This document shows, piece after piece, positions 1-10,775 of a stretch of DNA of 64,000 bases. The notes beneath the pieces are model-generated. The model ran no database searches and was not told where the DNA came from. It saw only the letters and a list, made by a program, of their open reading frames with translations. The position numbers and the translations under genes were made by a program. Source of the DNA: Paraescarpia echinospica (lineage: Eukaryota; Annelida; Polychaeta; Sabellida; Siboglinidae); NCBI GenBank assembly GCA_020002185.1, contig CM034538.1, positions 1,840,270 to 1,904,269 of the forward strand. The letters are read 5' to 3'. Every line of letters begins with the position of its first letter. Positions within the stretch are counted from its first letter, which is position 1.

Positions 1-56
1 TGTCAAACATAAATTTCATGGTTAGACCGGGAACGCTAATACCGTTTTTAAACATG

Positions 57-2234
57 TCAATGTGGCGCAATTTGTAAAAAGAGAACTGTTTTTTTTATAG
101 CTTCAAGGAAAGGAACGACATCTCTATTGTTGTACCAAATAAGAAAATCACGAAAAGTTTTCATATCGTGATCGCGCCAAATTTGTTCGCAGTACGCGTA
201 ATTTTCGTCAGAAATGTCTTCGTTTTTCAAATTGCTGTGAAAAGCTTCCTTTGGAGGAAGGGATTTACAGTCGAGTCTACTTAACGAAGTCACCCACTCG
301 TAGGGAAAGTATCCTTTAGTTTGTACACATCCGTAAGCTTTCAGAAATTTATCGTAACTAAAACCTGGGGCCAAATAATGTATGATGTCCAAAAATTTCA
401 AAGTCGCTGTTTTTAAACACATCATATTAGTATGACGCATTACTGTGAACATGATATTTTTAGATTTCTTATTAGATTCGTTCTCGTCCGTCTCGTCACC
501 TACGTCGGTTGTCAGGAAGTGTGGTGTGATATATTTTTTAATGACGTTCAAATCGTATTTTCCGGAATTAAAACCAATGACGGGTAGTTCTTTAAGAAAT
601 CCGTGAAACTTACCAATTAATTTTGAAATTTGGTCTTCTGGGATAATAGGTAAAGGTGACCCGTCATCTAGAATTTCGTCTAAGTCGAGTTCGAGCATTC
701 TACCCTCTGGTGATTTAATATATTTTAGTTGTTGGTTTAAATCATCAAAAACAAACTGATAACGTGTTTTAAGAATTTCGGAAGCGGTGTCGCTAATTTC
801 GTAAAGGTAATTTAAAAATCGATCGACTAGTTGGCTCGGCTCACCCTCGCTAATAAAACAGCGTGGTTCCTTGTACCTGGGAACATTGGATGACACACTA
901 ACGCTAAGTATTTCGTGTCGCGCCAACCACTCGACCTTTGGAGTATTTACCGGTAAGTTGGCCGTATCAAAATAAGATTCAAAATCAAAGGTGGCCCGAA
1001 ACGGATAATACCGGTATTTTTCTTCGACGTGTATACCCAACTCATCAAGTTTCTGAAAAATGGTTTCCTGAACATGAAATATACCACCAGGGAATATTCT
1101 CTTGACCTCGACTTCGCAACCTTGTTGGTGTCTTTTTAAGGACCATTCTGTATGCCAAAGTTTGTCACATTTGATACATTTGAAAGACCTTGTGTACGTT
1201 TTAATATCGTGGATATAAGAAAAATTTGTTTCGAAAAGATTCAAATTTAAAGTATCGGGGAATTTACAATTTGAACGCCTCAGTAAATGACACGCTACCA
1301 AGTTCTTGTCGTCGTCGTGATGATCGAGTAATTCATAAACAAATATATTGATGTGAAAAAGCTTTTCAATGTCATAAAGGTCACTTAACTTAAAGCCAGG
1401 GAAACGCTTCATAGACGGGGCATCGTTTATAGCCTCTTGGTACACGTTGTATAAAGCGGCAACATGAGGCTCCAGATGATAAACATCAGCTCCCCGACTT
1501 AGTGCGAGAGCACGGAAGAAACAAAGATTATCTTTATAGGATGGTCTCCCGTATCGGGACCAATCACAGGACAACGAATTAAAACCTTTATTTGTGAGAA
1601 TATAGTCGGGAAGGACTATATGCTCACAAGTACCTATAGGGTGATCAGGTATGATGTTTATGTAAAATGTAACATTTGTTACCATTTCACAGATCCACTG
1701 AGAATCAGGCCTCTGTCTAATTGCCCAACTTAAAATATATTTTTCTTCAAACGAATTTAAAAACAACTGAAACTCATCGGCATTAGTAACTAAAGGGGGC
1801 CTGTCCAGAAACCTACCGGAAACATTTTTTGAAGAATGAAAATAACGATGTTCTTTCGTTTTCTGATTATATAAAATAAATCCAAAGCTGAAATTAATTT
1901 TGAAGGCGGTAGTTTGATCATCAAAAATGCTCCACAATGTTGGATGTAATGAGGTTATGTCAGTATCTGTTAATCGAATATTGTAGGTTCTCTGGACGGG
2001 TCCCCTACGATAATGTGTGCGAATTGTCGACCACTGACTCCTATACAAATTAAACAAATTATCCGGTACAAAATCTACCACCTCCGGTGGTACAAGTGAA
2101 TCTTGTTGCAATGAAGAAACTGCAGGTGATGCCGGAGAGGCTACAGGTGGTGACGGAGAGGGTAGAGGTGACGGTCTTTTTGGTGATGGTGATGCTGAAG
2201 CAGTCGACAGGGACCGTCGGCGTTTTCGTGATTT
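57..2234 (-). pseudogene. Polinton-type protein-primed DNA polymerase B, large exon (N-terminal and exonuclease part)
   Basis: This is the last visible exon of a family B, protein-primed DNA polymerase, the Polinton/Maverick replicase. The reading frame opens at a splice acceptor (position 2235, minus strand) with a basic KSRKRRRS stretch and a Ser/Pro-rich linker, then runs through the polymerase N-terminal region. A C2HC finger (CIKCDKLWHTEWSLKRH) lies near 1165. Exonuclease motifs are visible: FDFESY (Exo I, near 985), NSGKYDLN (Exo II, near 575) and YNNRDVVPF (Exo III, near 120). The frame breaks at an A8 run (about 87-94). Past the break, towards base 1, the next frame continues to look like the same family, so the stop at 57 is a frameshift. 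The palm motifs lie off the window. It is close to the polymerase at 18222-22468 but AT-richer. Decay and a homopolymer sequencing error are both possible. Confidence 0.9.
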
Positions 2235-2590
2235 CTACAACAACATATGTTTTTTACAATACAATAGGAGTTTATTGTCCAATAGTAATTCATCGGATAA
2301 TTTCTTCTTTTGATGAGAGTAGAAAATGAGGATAGAAAATGTTTTGTTAGATTACGTTAATTAAGTTAATAAAAGTGCGAAAGTTGTTCATAACTTGGAT
2401 AGTGAAACATGTAATAAAGTATTCAACTAATTAAACACACAATATTGAAAAACACTGCAGTAAAGGCGCGTATCACTAGACGGGAGAATAGTTATCTTTT
2501 AAGGTACGGTAGTCAATTTCTTCAGTTGTCATGTACATTAAATACAGACGTAGTCAGTGATAATACCCGACATCTTCAGAGATTACTCAC

Positions 2591-2677
2591 CGTAGTGCCT
2601 TCGGTCACAGGCGCAGGCGGCGCAGAGGTAGTTGGGATATCATCAGCGGCAACGGCAACGCGCTCCTTTTCTTGGCG
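2591..2677 (-). CDS. Polymerase gene exon 4 (linker)
   Basis: An 87-base open segment between a good acceptor (tttatttcag) and donor (gtgagt) on the minus strand. It encodes 29 residues, charged then Thr/Ala/Pro-rich, with no domain. It starts and ends in phase 0, matching the exons on either side, which is the main reason to join it to the polymerase gene. Inferred from splice signals and phase only. Confidence 0.6.
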
Positions 2678-2857
2678 CTGAAATAAACACACAAGTTGAC
2701 TGTTAATCATGGTATATAAAAACATAAAGAGATAATGGGCTTTGTAGCAGCACCTGAAATAAACACACAAGTTGATTTTTAATCGTAGTATTCAAAACAT
2801 AAAGAGACGGGATTTGTAGCAGCATCTAAAAATATTTATAGAATACAATCAAGTTAC

Positions 2858-3109
2858 CATTATTTCTTGAACGAGCGCTTCTCGCCGCTGCTGCTTCTTA
2901 ATCTTTCTCTGGCATCGCCCCTTGTTGATATGTTGCTGCCAATCTCTTCTCCGAGTGAAGGTACTGCCACACATACAGCACGCGAAGTGCGGTATCAGTG
3001 GTGTGTCGGTCGATGGCGTCCCGGCAGCAGTTGAGGCCGGGGCCGGGGCTGTCCCAGTAGCTATCGGGGTTGGTTGCATCTTAGGGGGCAAAGGCCCCTT
3101 GATGAATTT
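2858..3109 (-). CDS. Polymerase gene exon 3 (C2HC zinc finger)
   Basis: A 252-base open exon bounded by an acceptor (ttcttgtag) and donor (gtaact) on the minus strand, phase 0 at both ends. It encodes a Pro/Thr/Ala-rich linker and then one zinc finger of C-x2-C-x12-H-x4-C form (CCMCGSTFTRRRDWQQHINK then GRC), followed by a Lys/Gln/Arg-rich helix. The finger type matches those at the N terminus of the second polymerase in this window (18222 onward), so I read it as part of the polymerase N-terminal extension. It could instead belong to a separate small zinc-finger gene ending before 2858. Confidence 0.65.
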
Positions 3110-3890
3110 CTACAAGAATAATTAAATATTACAGACGAAATTATAGGGAAAACACGTGACGAAAAGGCACGTGACTTTTGGTCACGTGACCAGAAGCCTA
3201 TAGGAAGATGATAACTATACGGAGGCAATGTCTCAGTAGGAATAGGATGAGAGCAGGTATGTTGACAGGAAGTATGTATGAGCCGCCATTTTATTCGAAG
3301 TAAACAAAAATACATGTAAACAATATACAGCGGCGCCCTTTTGACGGAAGTAAACAATATACATGTAAACAATATATAGGGACACCTTTTTAACGGAAGT
3401 AAACAAAATACAGGGACGCCCTTTTAACGGAAGTAAACAAAATACAGGGACGCCATTTTGACGGAAGTAAACAAAATACATGTAAACAATATATAGGGAC
3501 ACCATTTTTGCGGAAGTAAACAATACACAGTGGTGCCATTTTAGCGGAAGTAAACAAAATACAGGGACGCCATTTTGACGGAAGTAAACAAAATACATGT
3601 AAACAATATATAGGGACACCATTTTTGCGGAAGTAAACATACACAGTGGTGCCATTTTGACGGAAGTAAACAAAATACATGTAAACAATATATAGGGACG
3701 TCATTTTAGCGGAAGTAAAAAAAATACATGTAAACAATATACAGGGATGCCATTTTAACGGATGTAAACACTATACAGGGACGCCATTTTAGTGAAAAAT
3801 ACATAGGGAGCCACCTTTTTGGTGGGAAGAAGGTAGGAGCCGACATTTTAGGCGAAAGTATATAGTAACACAATATAAAGTTAAACTCAC
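3110..3890. repeat. Minisatellite inside intron 2 of the polymerase gene
   Basis: From about 3290 to 3790 a unit of roughly 50-60 bases is repeated about nine to ten times with small changes. Its core is a GCCATTTTGACGGAAGTAAA-like piece followed by ACAAAATACATGTAAACAAT. The array lies wholly in the intron between the two zinc-finger exons. Long open frames on the minus strand across it come from the repeat and are not genes. Confidence 0.85.
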
Positions 3891-4061
3891 CACCAGCGCG
3901 TCCAACTCGGCCTCCTCAGCCGTTCTTTTTGGGCGGCCACAACTGCCGCGAGCGATGTGACGCTTCCAATTATCTTTCCGTGTAAAACTGGTCTTACACG
4001 ACGAACACTGAAACCCTGCCCGGGATGGGGGTGGTCCCGTGGGGATCTCACAGACGACGTT
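3891..4061 (-). CDS. Polymerase gene exon 2 (C2HC zinc finger)
   Basis: A 171-base open exon between an acceptor (acatttag) and donor (gtgagt) on the minus strand, phase 0 at both ends. It encodes a Pro-rich linker and a C2HC finger (CSSCKTSFTRKDNWKRHIAR then GSC) with a basic tail. A related finger with a TGA stop inside it lies at 61985-62110. Joining to the neighbouring exons rests on consistent phase-0 borders. Confidence 0.65.
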
Positions 4062-4174
4062 CTAAATGTACGAAGGATTGTTATTAGAAGTTTTCATCAG
4101 TGTCTTAATGCTAGATAATTATACACACGAAAAAATTGTGAAATGGAAATATAATATTAATAATAAACACTTAC

Positions 4175-4353
4175 CATACGGGTTGGTGGTTGCGCTGATG
4201 CCGGGGTCGGTCCTGTCGCCGGGCCGGACGTGGTAGCGGGGGGAAGGCATCCCCGTAGGTTATGGGACTCAATCCCGCCACGGTCTGAATGATGGCCTGC
4301 GGCCCTCTGACCGCCTCCGCATAAGAAAACCCAAGACGCGAGAAGTTTGCCAT
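4175..4353 (-). CDS. Polymerase gene exon 1 (start codon)
   Basis: The first exon begins with an ATG at 4353, about 40 bases downstream of a TATA box, and ends at a gtaagt donor (4174). The first part (MANFSRLGFSYAEA...) is open in one frame. The Pro/Thr/Ala-rich tail that would join exon 2 in phase 0 is in another frame. The switch falls near a C6 run around 4240, so either a homopolymer indel has hit the exon or the true start is different. No known domain. Start choice is moderate because of the frame conflict. Confidence 0.45.
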
Positions 4354-4379
4354 ATCGAATGACGAATGACAAGCAAATC

Positions 4380-4500
4380 GTCTCCACGGCCTTATATAGA
4401 TGCATGTTGAACATTAAGGTCACGTGGGTGTGCCGAAAGATTATGGATTGTAGAAAATTCAAAAGCACGGACTGCTGAGTAGAATGTACAAAAGCACGGA
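4380..4500 (-). promoter_or_regulatory. TATA and E-box promoter of the zinc-finger polymerase gene
   Basis: On the minus strand a TATATAAG box lies at 4391-4400 and a CACGTG E-box at 4421-4426, upstream of the ATG at 4353. The stretch around the E-box, and the AAGCACGGACTGCTGAGTAG stretch at about 4465, reappear at 61735-61900 in a second copy. The spacing suits an RNA polymerase II core promoter. Function is inferred. Confidence 0.55.
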
Positions 4501-4980
4501 CCGCATAGTAGAAATTACAAAAGCACGGACCGCAGAGTATAAAGTAACTCTCAAACTGTCTCTCAAAGTAGCTCTCAAACTAAAGAGCTCTCAAAATACC
4601 TCTCAAACTACCTCTCAAAGTAGCTCTCAAACTACCTCTCAAAGTAAAGAGCTCTCAAAATACCTCTCAAACTTTAGTTAAAAAAAATCCGATAGGCGGC
4701 GCTAATGTTCAAACTATTTTAGTTCCAAAAAAATTCCGCTAGGTGGCGCTACCTGTCAAACCAAAGACGCACGAATTTTGGCAGTAACCCTACATTTAGT
4801 TTACAACTTGTCCGTAAGGTAGCACCACTTGTAAAGTTAGTTCGTGAAAAATCCGACAGGTGGCGCTACTGGTCAAGCTATTTTAGTTCGAAAAAATTCC
4901 GCTATGTGGCGCTAATGGTCAAACCAAGACGCACGAATTTGGGCAGTACCCCTACATTTAGTTTGAAAAAAATCCTCTAG
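4500..4980. repeat. Short tandem repeats upstream of the polymerase gene
   Basis: From 4540 to 4680 there are repeats of CTCTCAAA with small variations. From 4680 to 4970 two to three copies of a longer unit follow, carrying a GGTGGCGCTA(C/A) core and CAAACCAAGACGCACGAATT. No coding signal is seen. Confidence 0.75.
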
Positions 4981-5224
4981 GGTACTTGACCTTGACCTAC
5001 ATCCGGGTACTTGACCTTGACCTTTGACCTTGTCCTACATCCGGGTACTTTTCCTCTTCCTCCGCGGCGCGACAACCATACGGCGTACACCACCTACATT
5101 ACTACTTACCAGGTAGTGTGCATTTAGTATCCAAGAGGTATTCAAGGGCAGCCGTCATAGACGCGCACACAGACATGCATTCACCTCTCTACAACTACGT
5201 CTCTATTGTTATACTGTTTCCCAG
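4981..5224. other. No gene seen; short direct repeats
   Basis: Contains two or three copies of a GGGTACTTGACCTTGACC motif near 4980-5050 and then unremarkable sequence up to the acceptor at 5224. An earlier exon of the AlkD-like gene could lie upstream, but I could not find one. Confidence 0.5.
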
Positions 5225-5459
5225 GTTCTTTCACGGTTCTCCAAGCCTGACCGAAGCGCACTGATGAAACTACTGTCGTTGCTATGGCAACGCCCCCAGA
5301 GGGAGCTGCAGTATTTCGCCCTAGACGTAGCCAAGTCAAGAGCTGATGTTCTGTGTGGGACGTCAGCCGCTGAATGTCTGGAATCGGCAAAGTTTGTTGG
5401 TGTGGAGCTCATTTCTTCAAAAAGTTGGTGGGACACGGTCGATGACATCTCTTCTAATG
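5225..5459 (+). CDS. AlkD-like DNA alkylation repair protein, internal exon
   Basis: A host-type exon bounded by a polypyrimidine acceptor (ctgtttcccag) and a gtgtgt donor. It encodes a HEAT-like helical segment of the AlkD family of DNA alkylation repair glycosylases: LWQRPQRELQYFALDV and, near the end, SSKSWWDTVDDISSN. The WWD..VD block holds the family's catalytic Asp region. The exon starts in phase 0 and ends one base into a codon, which is exactly the phase needed by the exon at 9563-9710. The gene would remove alkylated bases from DNA without flipping them. First and last exons were not found in the window. Confidence 0.8.
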
Positions 5460-6068
5460 GTGTGTCTATGTCGGTTATTTAGTAATGTTTAACAGACAAT
5501 TACGAAGGTTATGTACACATTTGTTGTTTATTTTCTTGTCGTTTGTGCATTTACTAGTTTTTATTGAAATTTAGAATAAGGAAGAATTTCTGAAATATTA
5601 ATAAGAAAACTACTGTAAGAAGTATTTCTTCCAATTCTTTAAAATCCCAATAATGTACATTATGCATTTTTTTGTTCCAAGACGGTATGATTATGTTTGT
5701 ACGTATTATTGTTCAAGAAGTGTATATTATTTATTGTTGGTTTTGAGTATAACGCAAGATTTTATTTAAATTTGGAACAAGGAAGAATTGACAAAAGTGC
5801 ACATCTTGCACTCAGTAAACCAGAGAGGGAAAGCCTTCCAAGAGTAAATCTTTGAAAATTATCTTCCAATTTACCATACCATTCGATATAATTTCAGAAG
5901 TATGTGTGTGAAAACTCTGATCACTGCCTTTCATTAAAATCCTAGTTATCACTTAACTTACAGTTATGAATATTTTTCATTTACTTTTGTCAAAATTATA
6001 CATCCTTGGCACTTTTTCTTGGTTTCTTTGACTTGTACTTCAGTATAAATCGACATTATGTTTTCCAT
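5460..6068 (+). other. Intron sequence of the AlkD-like gene, no other feature
   Basis: AT-rich intronic DNA between the donor at 5460 and the LINE that starts near 6069. No coding signal or repeat recognised. Confidence 0.55.
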
Positions 6069-6380
6069 TAATAATAATAATAATAATGTATTTATTTCAG
6101 ACAATCATGATGTCCATATATACAAATACATCAATAAAAGTATGTAAATAAATATAAAAATACATCGAAAAGAACAACATGTTTAAAAATTATATAATTC
6201 CCGGACCCACTGGTGCCGCAGTTTCGAAGTACAATACACGTCGCTAGTTTTAATGCTATAAATAATGGGATTCAAAGACATGTCGATCCTATTCATTAAG
6301 CTAAAAATAGCCTTTCTGATTACACATTTACCCGAGCTGACATTAGCTGTAGCAAACATGTGGCTAGCACTACCGCTACA

Positions 6381-7277
6381 TCACATGGGCAAATTGTTCA
6401 ATATCCTGAAAGAGTTGTTATATGCAACAACGAATTGATGAAAATTAACTTTTCTAAAGTTCACCCATAACGCACACATATAGATATTACCAAAATACGC
6501 TGTAAATAGCTTATTTTTTACAGCAGTTGAACAAAAGTGAAACTTTTGACGTAACATGTTACTCTTGGCATACAAAAGTCTCACTTTGGCTTGCATGTCA
6601 AACTCATCAGACAAGTTATTAGAAATGACATGTCCAAGATATTTACAAGAGATGGCAAAGTTTAACTTCTTTCCTCCTAATGTAATTTCTTTAGACAGAT
6701 TTGACTTTCTAGATTCAAAGTACATGACCATGGATTTACCCGCATTGAATTGCACATCGTGCTCACATCCATATGAGTAACACATGTCTAGTAGTGTTTG
6801 TAGTCCTTTAGCAGAAGGTGCAAACAGAAATAGGTCATCGGCGTATATAAGGTGATTAACAACCATGTTACCAAGTCTACAACCGATTTGTTTTTTGTGC
6901 AGTTGTATACTCAGATTATCCATATAAATGTTAAAAAGCAAAGGGGATAACTTCCCACCTTGCTTAACACCATTGCCTACCGAGAAGAAGTCCGAGTAGG
7001 TATTTCCCCATCGTATGCATACACATTGATTATTGAATTCATTGCTGAGTATTCTTAAGATATAGTTCGGTACATTTCGTTGTTCTAGTTTCATTATAAG
7101 TTTATTTCGGTTGACACGATCAAACGCCTTTGATGCATCTAAAAACGCGACGTGCATAGCTGAACCATGTTCAGTGTAGAACCTTAATAATTCCTTAAAT
7201 GCAAACACGCATAACTCCGTTCCATGTTTAGGCTTAAAGCCAAATTGATTAGGAGTGGTTTCCAAGTACATTTTCAT
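6381..7277 (-). pseudogene. LINE reverse transcriptase core
   Basis: Reverse transcriptase palm of a LINE. AFLDASKAFDRVNRNKL holds the first catalytic Asp, GVKQGGKLSPLLFNIYMD is block 4, and LIYADDLFLFAPS is the YADD active site. The thumb and a short C-terminal part follow. Same element and orientation as the two pieces upstream. Confidence 0.9.
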
Positions 7278-7335
7278 TCTGTTAAAAAGAACACTGTCTA
7301 TTATCTTCGAAAATATATTCGATAGACATATTGGC

Positions 7336-7866
7336 CTATAATTCCCTTTTGTCGTTTACTCGTATATTTTTGTCATTAATAATTGGTACAATAACAGACT
7401 GTGAAATTTCTTTTGGTAAATAACCATGCACCAGAATCGAAGACACAAGGATGGACAAAAGCACAGCGAGTTGATAATCAGCGAACTTAATATGTTCTGC
7501 ACTGATACCGTCCAGACCTGGTGATTTATTTTTGGAGAGTCCATTAATAATATCCATCAGTTCAATTGCACCAACAGTCATTCCCTTATTGCCAGTGGAA
7601 CAATCATAACAAACTTTATCACATCGACTATCCTCCACATCATTAAACAAATGTTCATAATGATGCTTCCACATTGACCCGATGTTTATATTATCAATGT
7701 TTGTCGGAAGTTTTACTTTACTGTTCGTACAGTGCTTAAATTCTTTCCAGAATTTGCGATGGTCTTTCTGACACAACTGTTCTGCAATGTTATCAGCAAT
7801 GATTGTTTCTTTCTCCCTTTTACATTTTCTGATCGCCTGTTTGAATTTCATTCTGGATAATTTCAT
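7336..7866 (-). pseudogene. LINE linker and N-terminal reverse transcriptase part
   Basis: Continues the polyprotein of the endonuclease at 7909-8583. It contains the KNKSPGLDGISAEHIKFA block typical of the start of LINE reverse transcriptases. The frame is lost near 7340, and the next block is in another frame (7277-6381), so a small indel lies between. Confidence 0.85.
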
Positions 7867-7908
7867 AACATTAAAAATGTCACCTTGTCTAGGTTTACCA
7901 GTCTCTTT

Positions 7909-8583
7909 TCATATACAGTAAGCATCACGGGCTGCACAATGAAGCTCTTTCACTCGCTCGTTCCAACCTGGTACAACATTATACTTATAAGCACCTTTGC
8001 GATTTGGCCGGAGTGTGTGACCACACCTCTTCAATGTAATCACGATAGAATTGTAAAAGTCATCGAGATCATCATGATGATTACAGTTATGACAATTGGG
8101 ATCATTGCATCTAACACCCGGTGGAACATTCAGTTTGCTCAATTCAACGTTCGTGCATTCTCTATATGCATCAATATCTTGTGGGTTTAATTTGTCCCAC
8201 TGTATGCCTTGCTTACTCTCATTAGTATTGGCACTACCACTAACGCATTCTGGTACAATATCACTGTCTATGCTGAACGATATCGGATGGTGATCAGAAT
8301 AAATAACATCATAAAGTATGGACATGTTAGATAGGCAATCATTCGCATCAGCGGTACATATGATATGGTCTAGCCATGATGTAGTTCCCCAGGCAGAACT
8401 AACGTATGTATATGTGTCTGTTGGGAGAGTATCTTGATCACATATAGCCAGAGTAAATTCTTTGCAGAAATCAAGTAAGATATTCCCAAAAACTGATTTC
8501 TTGGAAATATCCGCGTTAAAGTCACCAACAATAGTGATGCACGAGCTATTAATATTATTAACATATACAGCAATTGTGGACAT
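7909..8583 (-). pseudogene. LINE apurinic-type endonuclease domain
   Basis: Exonuclease-endonuclease-phosphatase fold of a LINE ORF2. Metal- and DNA-binding motifs are visible: VGDFNADI near 8525 and YSDHHPISF near 8300. The C-terminal part (PGWNERVKELHCAARDAY) is the usual EN-RT linker. The N-terminal third of the domain is missing with the element's 5' end. The frame ends at a stop (7909) just before the next part of the same polyprotein. Confidence 0.85.
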
Positions 8584-8640
8584 ATAATCATTGAACTTGT
8601 CCCTGTTTTGTTTAACTGACCTACAGCATTCCTATTTTGC

Positions 8641-9013
8641 TTAAAATATAATGTTGCCGTCTACCAGGCTACTAAATACGCATACACCAAGCAAAATCTA
8701 CTGCATATTGTTGGACATCAAAAACTCTTTGGCCGAGGTACACATTTGTCATTAACATTTATATCAGTGTAGTGTATACAATGCAATACAAATTTTATGT
8801 CCAGTAAAATAGATACATCGGATAATTTTCTTCTGCTTGCTGAGCATAAAGAGAATACAAGGTATTGTTAGTAAACATAGTTAAACTTAGTGCATACATG
8901 AATTAAGTTTATAATAATAATACAAACGTGAGAGTAGTTAGTGCATACTTATATATATTTTAGCGGACGGTTTGCATGTGGTGGTTTGTTAACTCAAAGT
9001 TTGTTTAAGTGAC
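8641..9013. other. Intron sequence, no feature seen
   Basis: AT-rich DNA between two LINE-derived pieces in the AlkD-like intron. No open frame or repeat of note. Confidence 0.5.
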
Positions 9014-9475
9014 TTACAGCCTGTTTGTTGGACATCTGTATCGTCTTTGAGACGGAAGAAGGTAAAACTCTGTATACAGTGGGTGGGCAGGGTCATTGGC
9101 AACTGCACAGGCTTTTCTGATCAACGCGCGCTTACACAGCTGAGAGACAGGCGGTGTGGGAATGCCTATGATCTTTGAAGCAATTTTGCAGATGCGAAGA
9201 AGCATGTTTTTGTTTGAGACAGACAAACAGGGAAGAAACAGATACTACAATATGTCAACACTGATTCTACGATGCTCCTGTACAACATGAGCAGAAGTTT
9301 TGGTTGGACATGAAATGATCATAGTTTCCTTAACAGGTACAGTCTCTGCTGGCACTTTTTTTGCACACCTTTAGCATGAGAGCCAAACGTCAATTTATTA
9401 TCAAATGTTACACCAAGATACAATATATAATGCAGATGCAGTGTTTCATGAATCTTACATTTGAAGCAACTGTGA
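9014..9475 (-). pseudogene. LINE reverse transcriptase C-terminal fragment
   Basis: A second, unrelated LINE remnant in the intron. On the minus strand the conceptual translation from about 9475 contains YLGVTFDNKLTFGSH, a typical thumb-region block, then RSIVESVLTYCSICFF and the C-terminal module ICKIASKIIG with HPLYTEFYLLPSQRRYR near 9060. At least one stop (near 9325) breaks it. Only the 3' part of the element is present. Confidence 0.75.
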
Positions 9476-9562
9476 ATTATAATGAGATATGATTATATTC
9501 ATTTAAATCTGCACATGGGATATCTGAGTCATTTGGCGTGTGTGCGTATGATTGTGTTGCAG

Positions 9563-9710
9563 TTATTGGTGACCTCGTGAACAGAAATCCTGACGAACTT
9601 TTTCCTCTGATGGATGAGTGGATCGTGTCAGGTGACATGTGGCTCCGACGCACCGCCATACTCCACCAACCCCGACGCAATGCTGACACCGACAAAGACA
9701 GACTCTTCAG
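9563..9710 (+). CDS. AlkD-like DNA alkylation repair protein, next exon
   Basis: An exon bounded by a gtgttgcag acceptor and a gtacac donor. It encodes DLVNRNPDELFPLMDEW followed by MWLRRTAILHQ and a charged TDKDRLF segment, the hallmark of the AlkD family downstream of the catalytic Asp; the Arg in WLRR is the conserved DNA-contact residue. It begins two bases into a codon, completing the codon left open at 5459, so both exons belong to one gene with a 4.1-kb intron. The expected next part of the family (a KAIGW-type block) was not seen downstream, so the gene may be interrupted, use a far exon, or be a pseudogene. Confidence 0.82.
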
Positions 9711-10479
9711 GTACACAGGCGTGGAACAGTGCTATAGAAGCTCTTATCCTTAGCCAGAGACCCGTCTGCCAGTCTCCAAGACTGACAGATGACTAACCAA
9801 GACGGGTAATTATAACTGATAACATGGGTGGAATTTAAAGGGGGCCAGCTGGCTATTAGGTTACCTAATAGTTCCAAGTCTAGGGTCCCACATTAATGAC
9901 TACCATTGGCACAACTGGTAGTGAAACAAACCGAATTCATTAAATGCTTCGCTCAAATGACACTGGTTTGTCATTTTTCTAAAAACTAATATGGCCATTA
10001 ATGGCTGTGATTGACGTGAGTGGCTTCCACGCAGGCCGTCCGCCCGTAAATGGCACACTTTTGATTGATTCAAGACTGGCAAGAAATTATTTCTGCCTAA
10101 GGCAATATGTGGTACCTTAGCAAAAAGTGGATTTAAGTGAAAATTGCGCCAACCTTCCCCGGTCTCTCCTACTCGTTCATGCAAATCGTTTGCAAGTTGT
10201 CAAAATTTTTATCATATTATCATTACCGTGAAGCTTGCCTTGACCTAATGACCTTCGATAGTGGTCTGTATAGGTTGTTGTGATGACATTAATAAAATTG
10301 TGCGAGTGTCTGGTGTACCGTTGTAGATAAGATGCGTTTATCTGATCAGTGCGAGGCCGACTTCCTTCGACATGCACACGAGTCGCTGGGTACATTAGTC
10401 GTGGCGCCTTGTGTGTCCTAGCCCGAGGCCAGCAACCAGTCATCTTGGTTGGACTTCGAAAGCAGTATTACTAGTTGAT
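9711..10479. other. No gene seen
   Basis: No convincing open frame, splice-bounded exon or repeat family. Short open frames here look random. Confidence 0.5.
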
Positions 10480-10650
10480 TCACTCGTTGATTCACTCACT
10501 CACTCACTCACTCACTCACTCACTCACTCACTCACTCACTCACTCACTCACTCACTCACTCACTCACTCACTCACTCACTCCCTCACTCACTCACTCACT
10601 CACTCACTCACTCCTTCACTCACTTACTCACTCACTCACTCACTCATACA
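10480..10650. repeat. (TCAC)n microsatellite
   Basis: About 40 tandem TCAC units with a few TCCC and TTAC variants. Open frames reading Thr-His-Ser-Leu across it are artefacts. Confidence 0.97.
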
Positions 10651-10696
10651 CTCATTCAGGAAGGAGGGAGTGATGAATGAATGAACGTTTATTCAA

Positions 10697-10736
10697 CAAC
10701 AACAACAACAACAACATAATACATGCACAGTATGGT

Positions 10737-10775
<39 letters not shown>

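Larger units (their letters stand above)
6069..8640 (-). mobile_element. 5'-truncated APE-type non-LTR retrotransposon (LINE) in the AlkD-like intron
   Basis: A LINE in antisense orientation to the host gene. It carries an endonuclease domain (8583-7909), linker and reverse transcriptase (7866-6381), and a 3' end marked by a (TTA)n simple-repeat tail at 6069-6092. The simple-repeat tail and the domain order suggest the CR1/Jockey/L2 group. The 5' end is cut off near 8640, as in incomplete reverse transcription. It has at least one frameshift and one stop, so it is dead. Confidence 0.85.

Noticed and set aside
80..100. Programmed frameshift in the polymerase
   Set aside because: No evidence beyond an A run; the other polymerase copy has no such site, and an indel is simpler.
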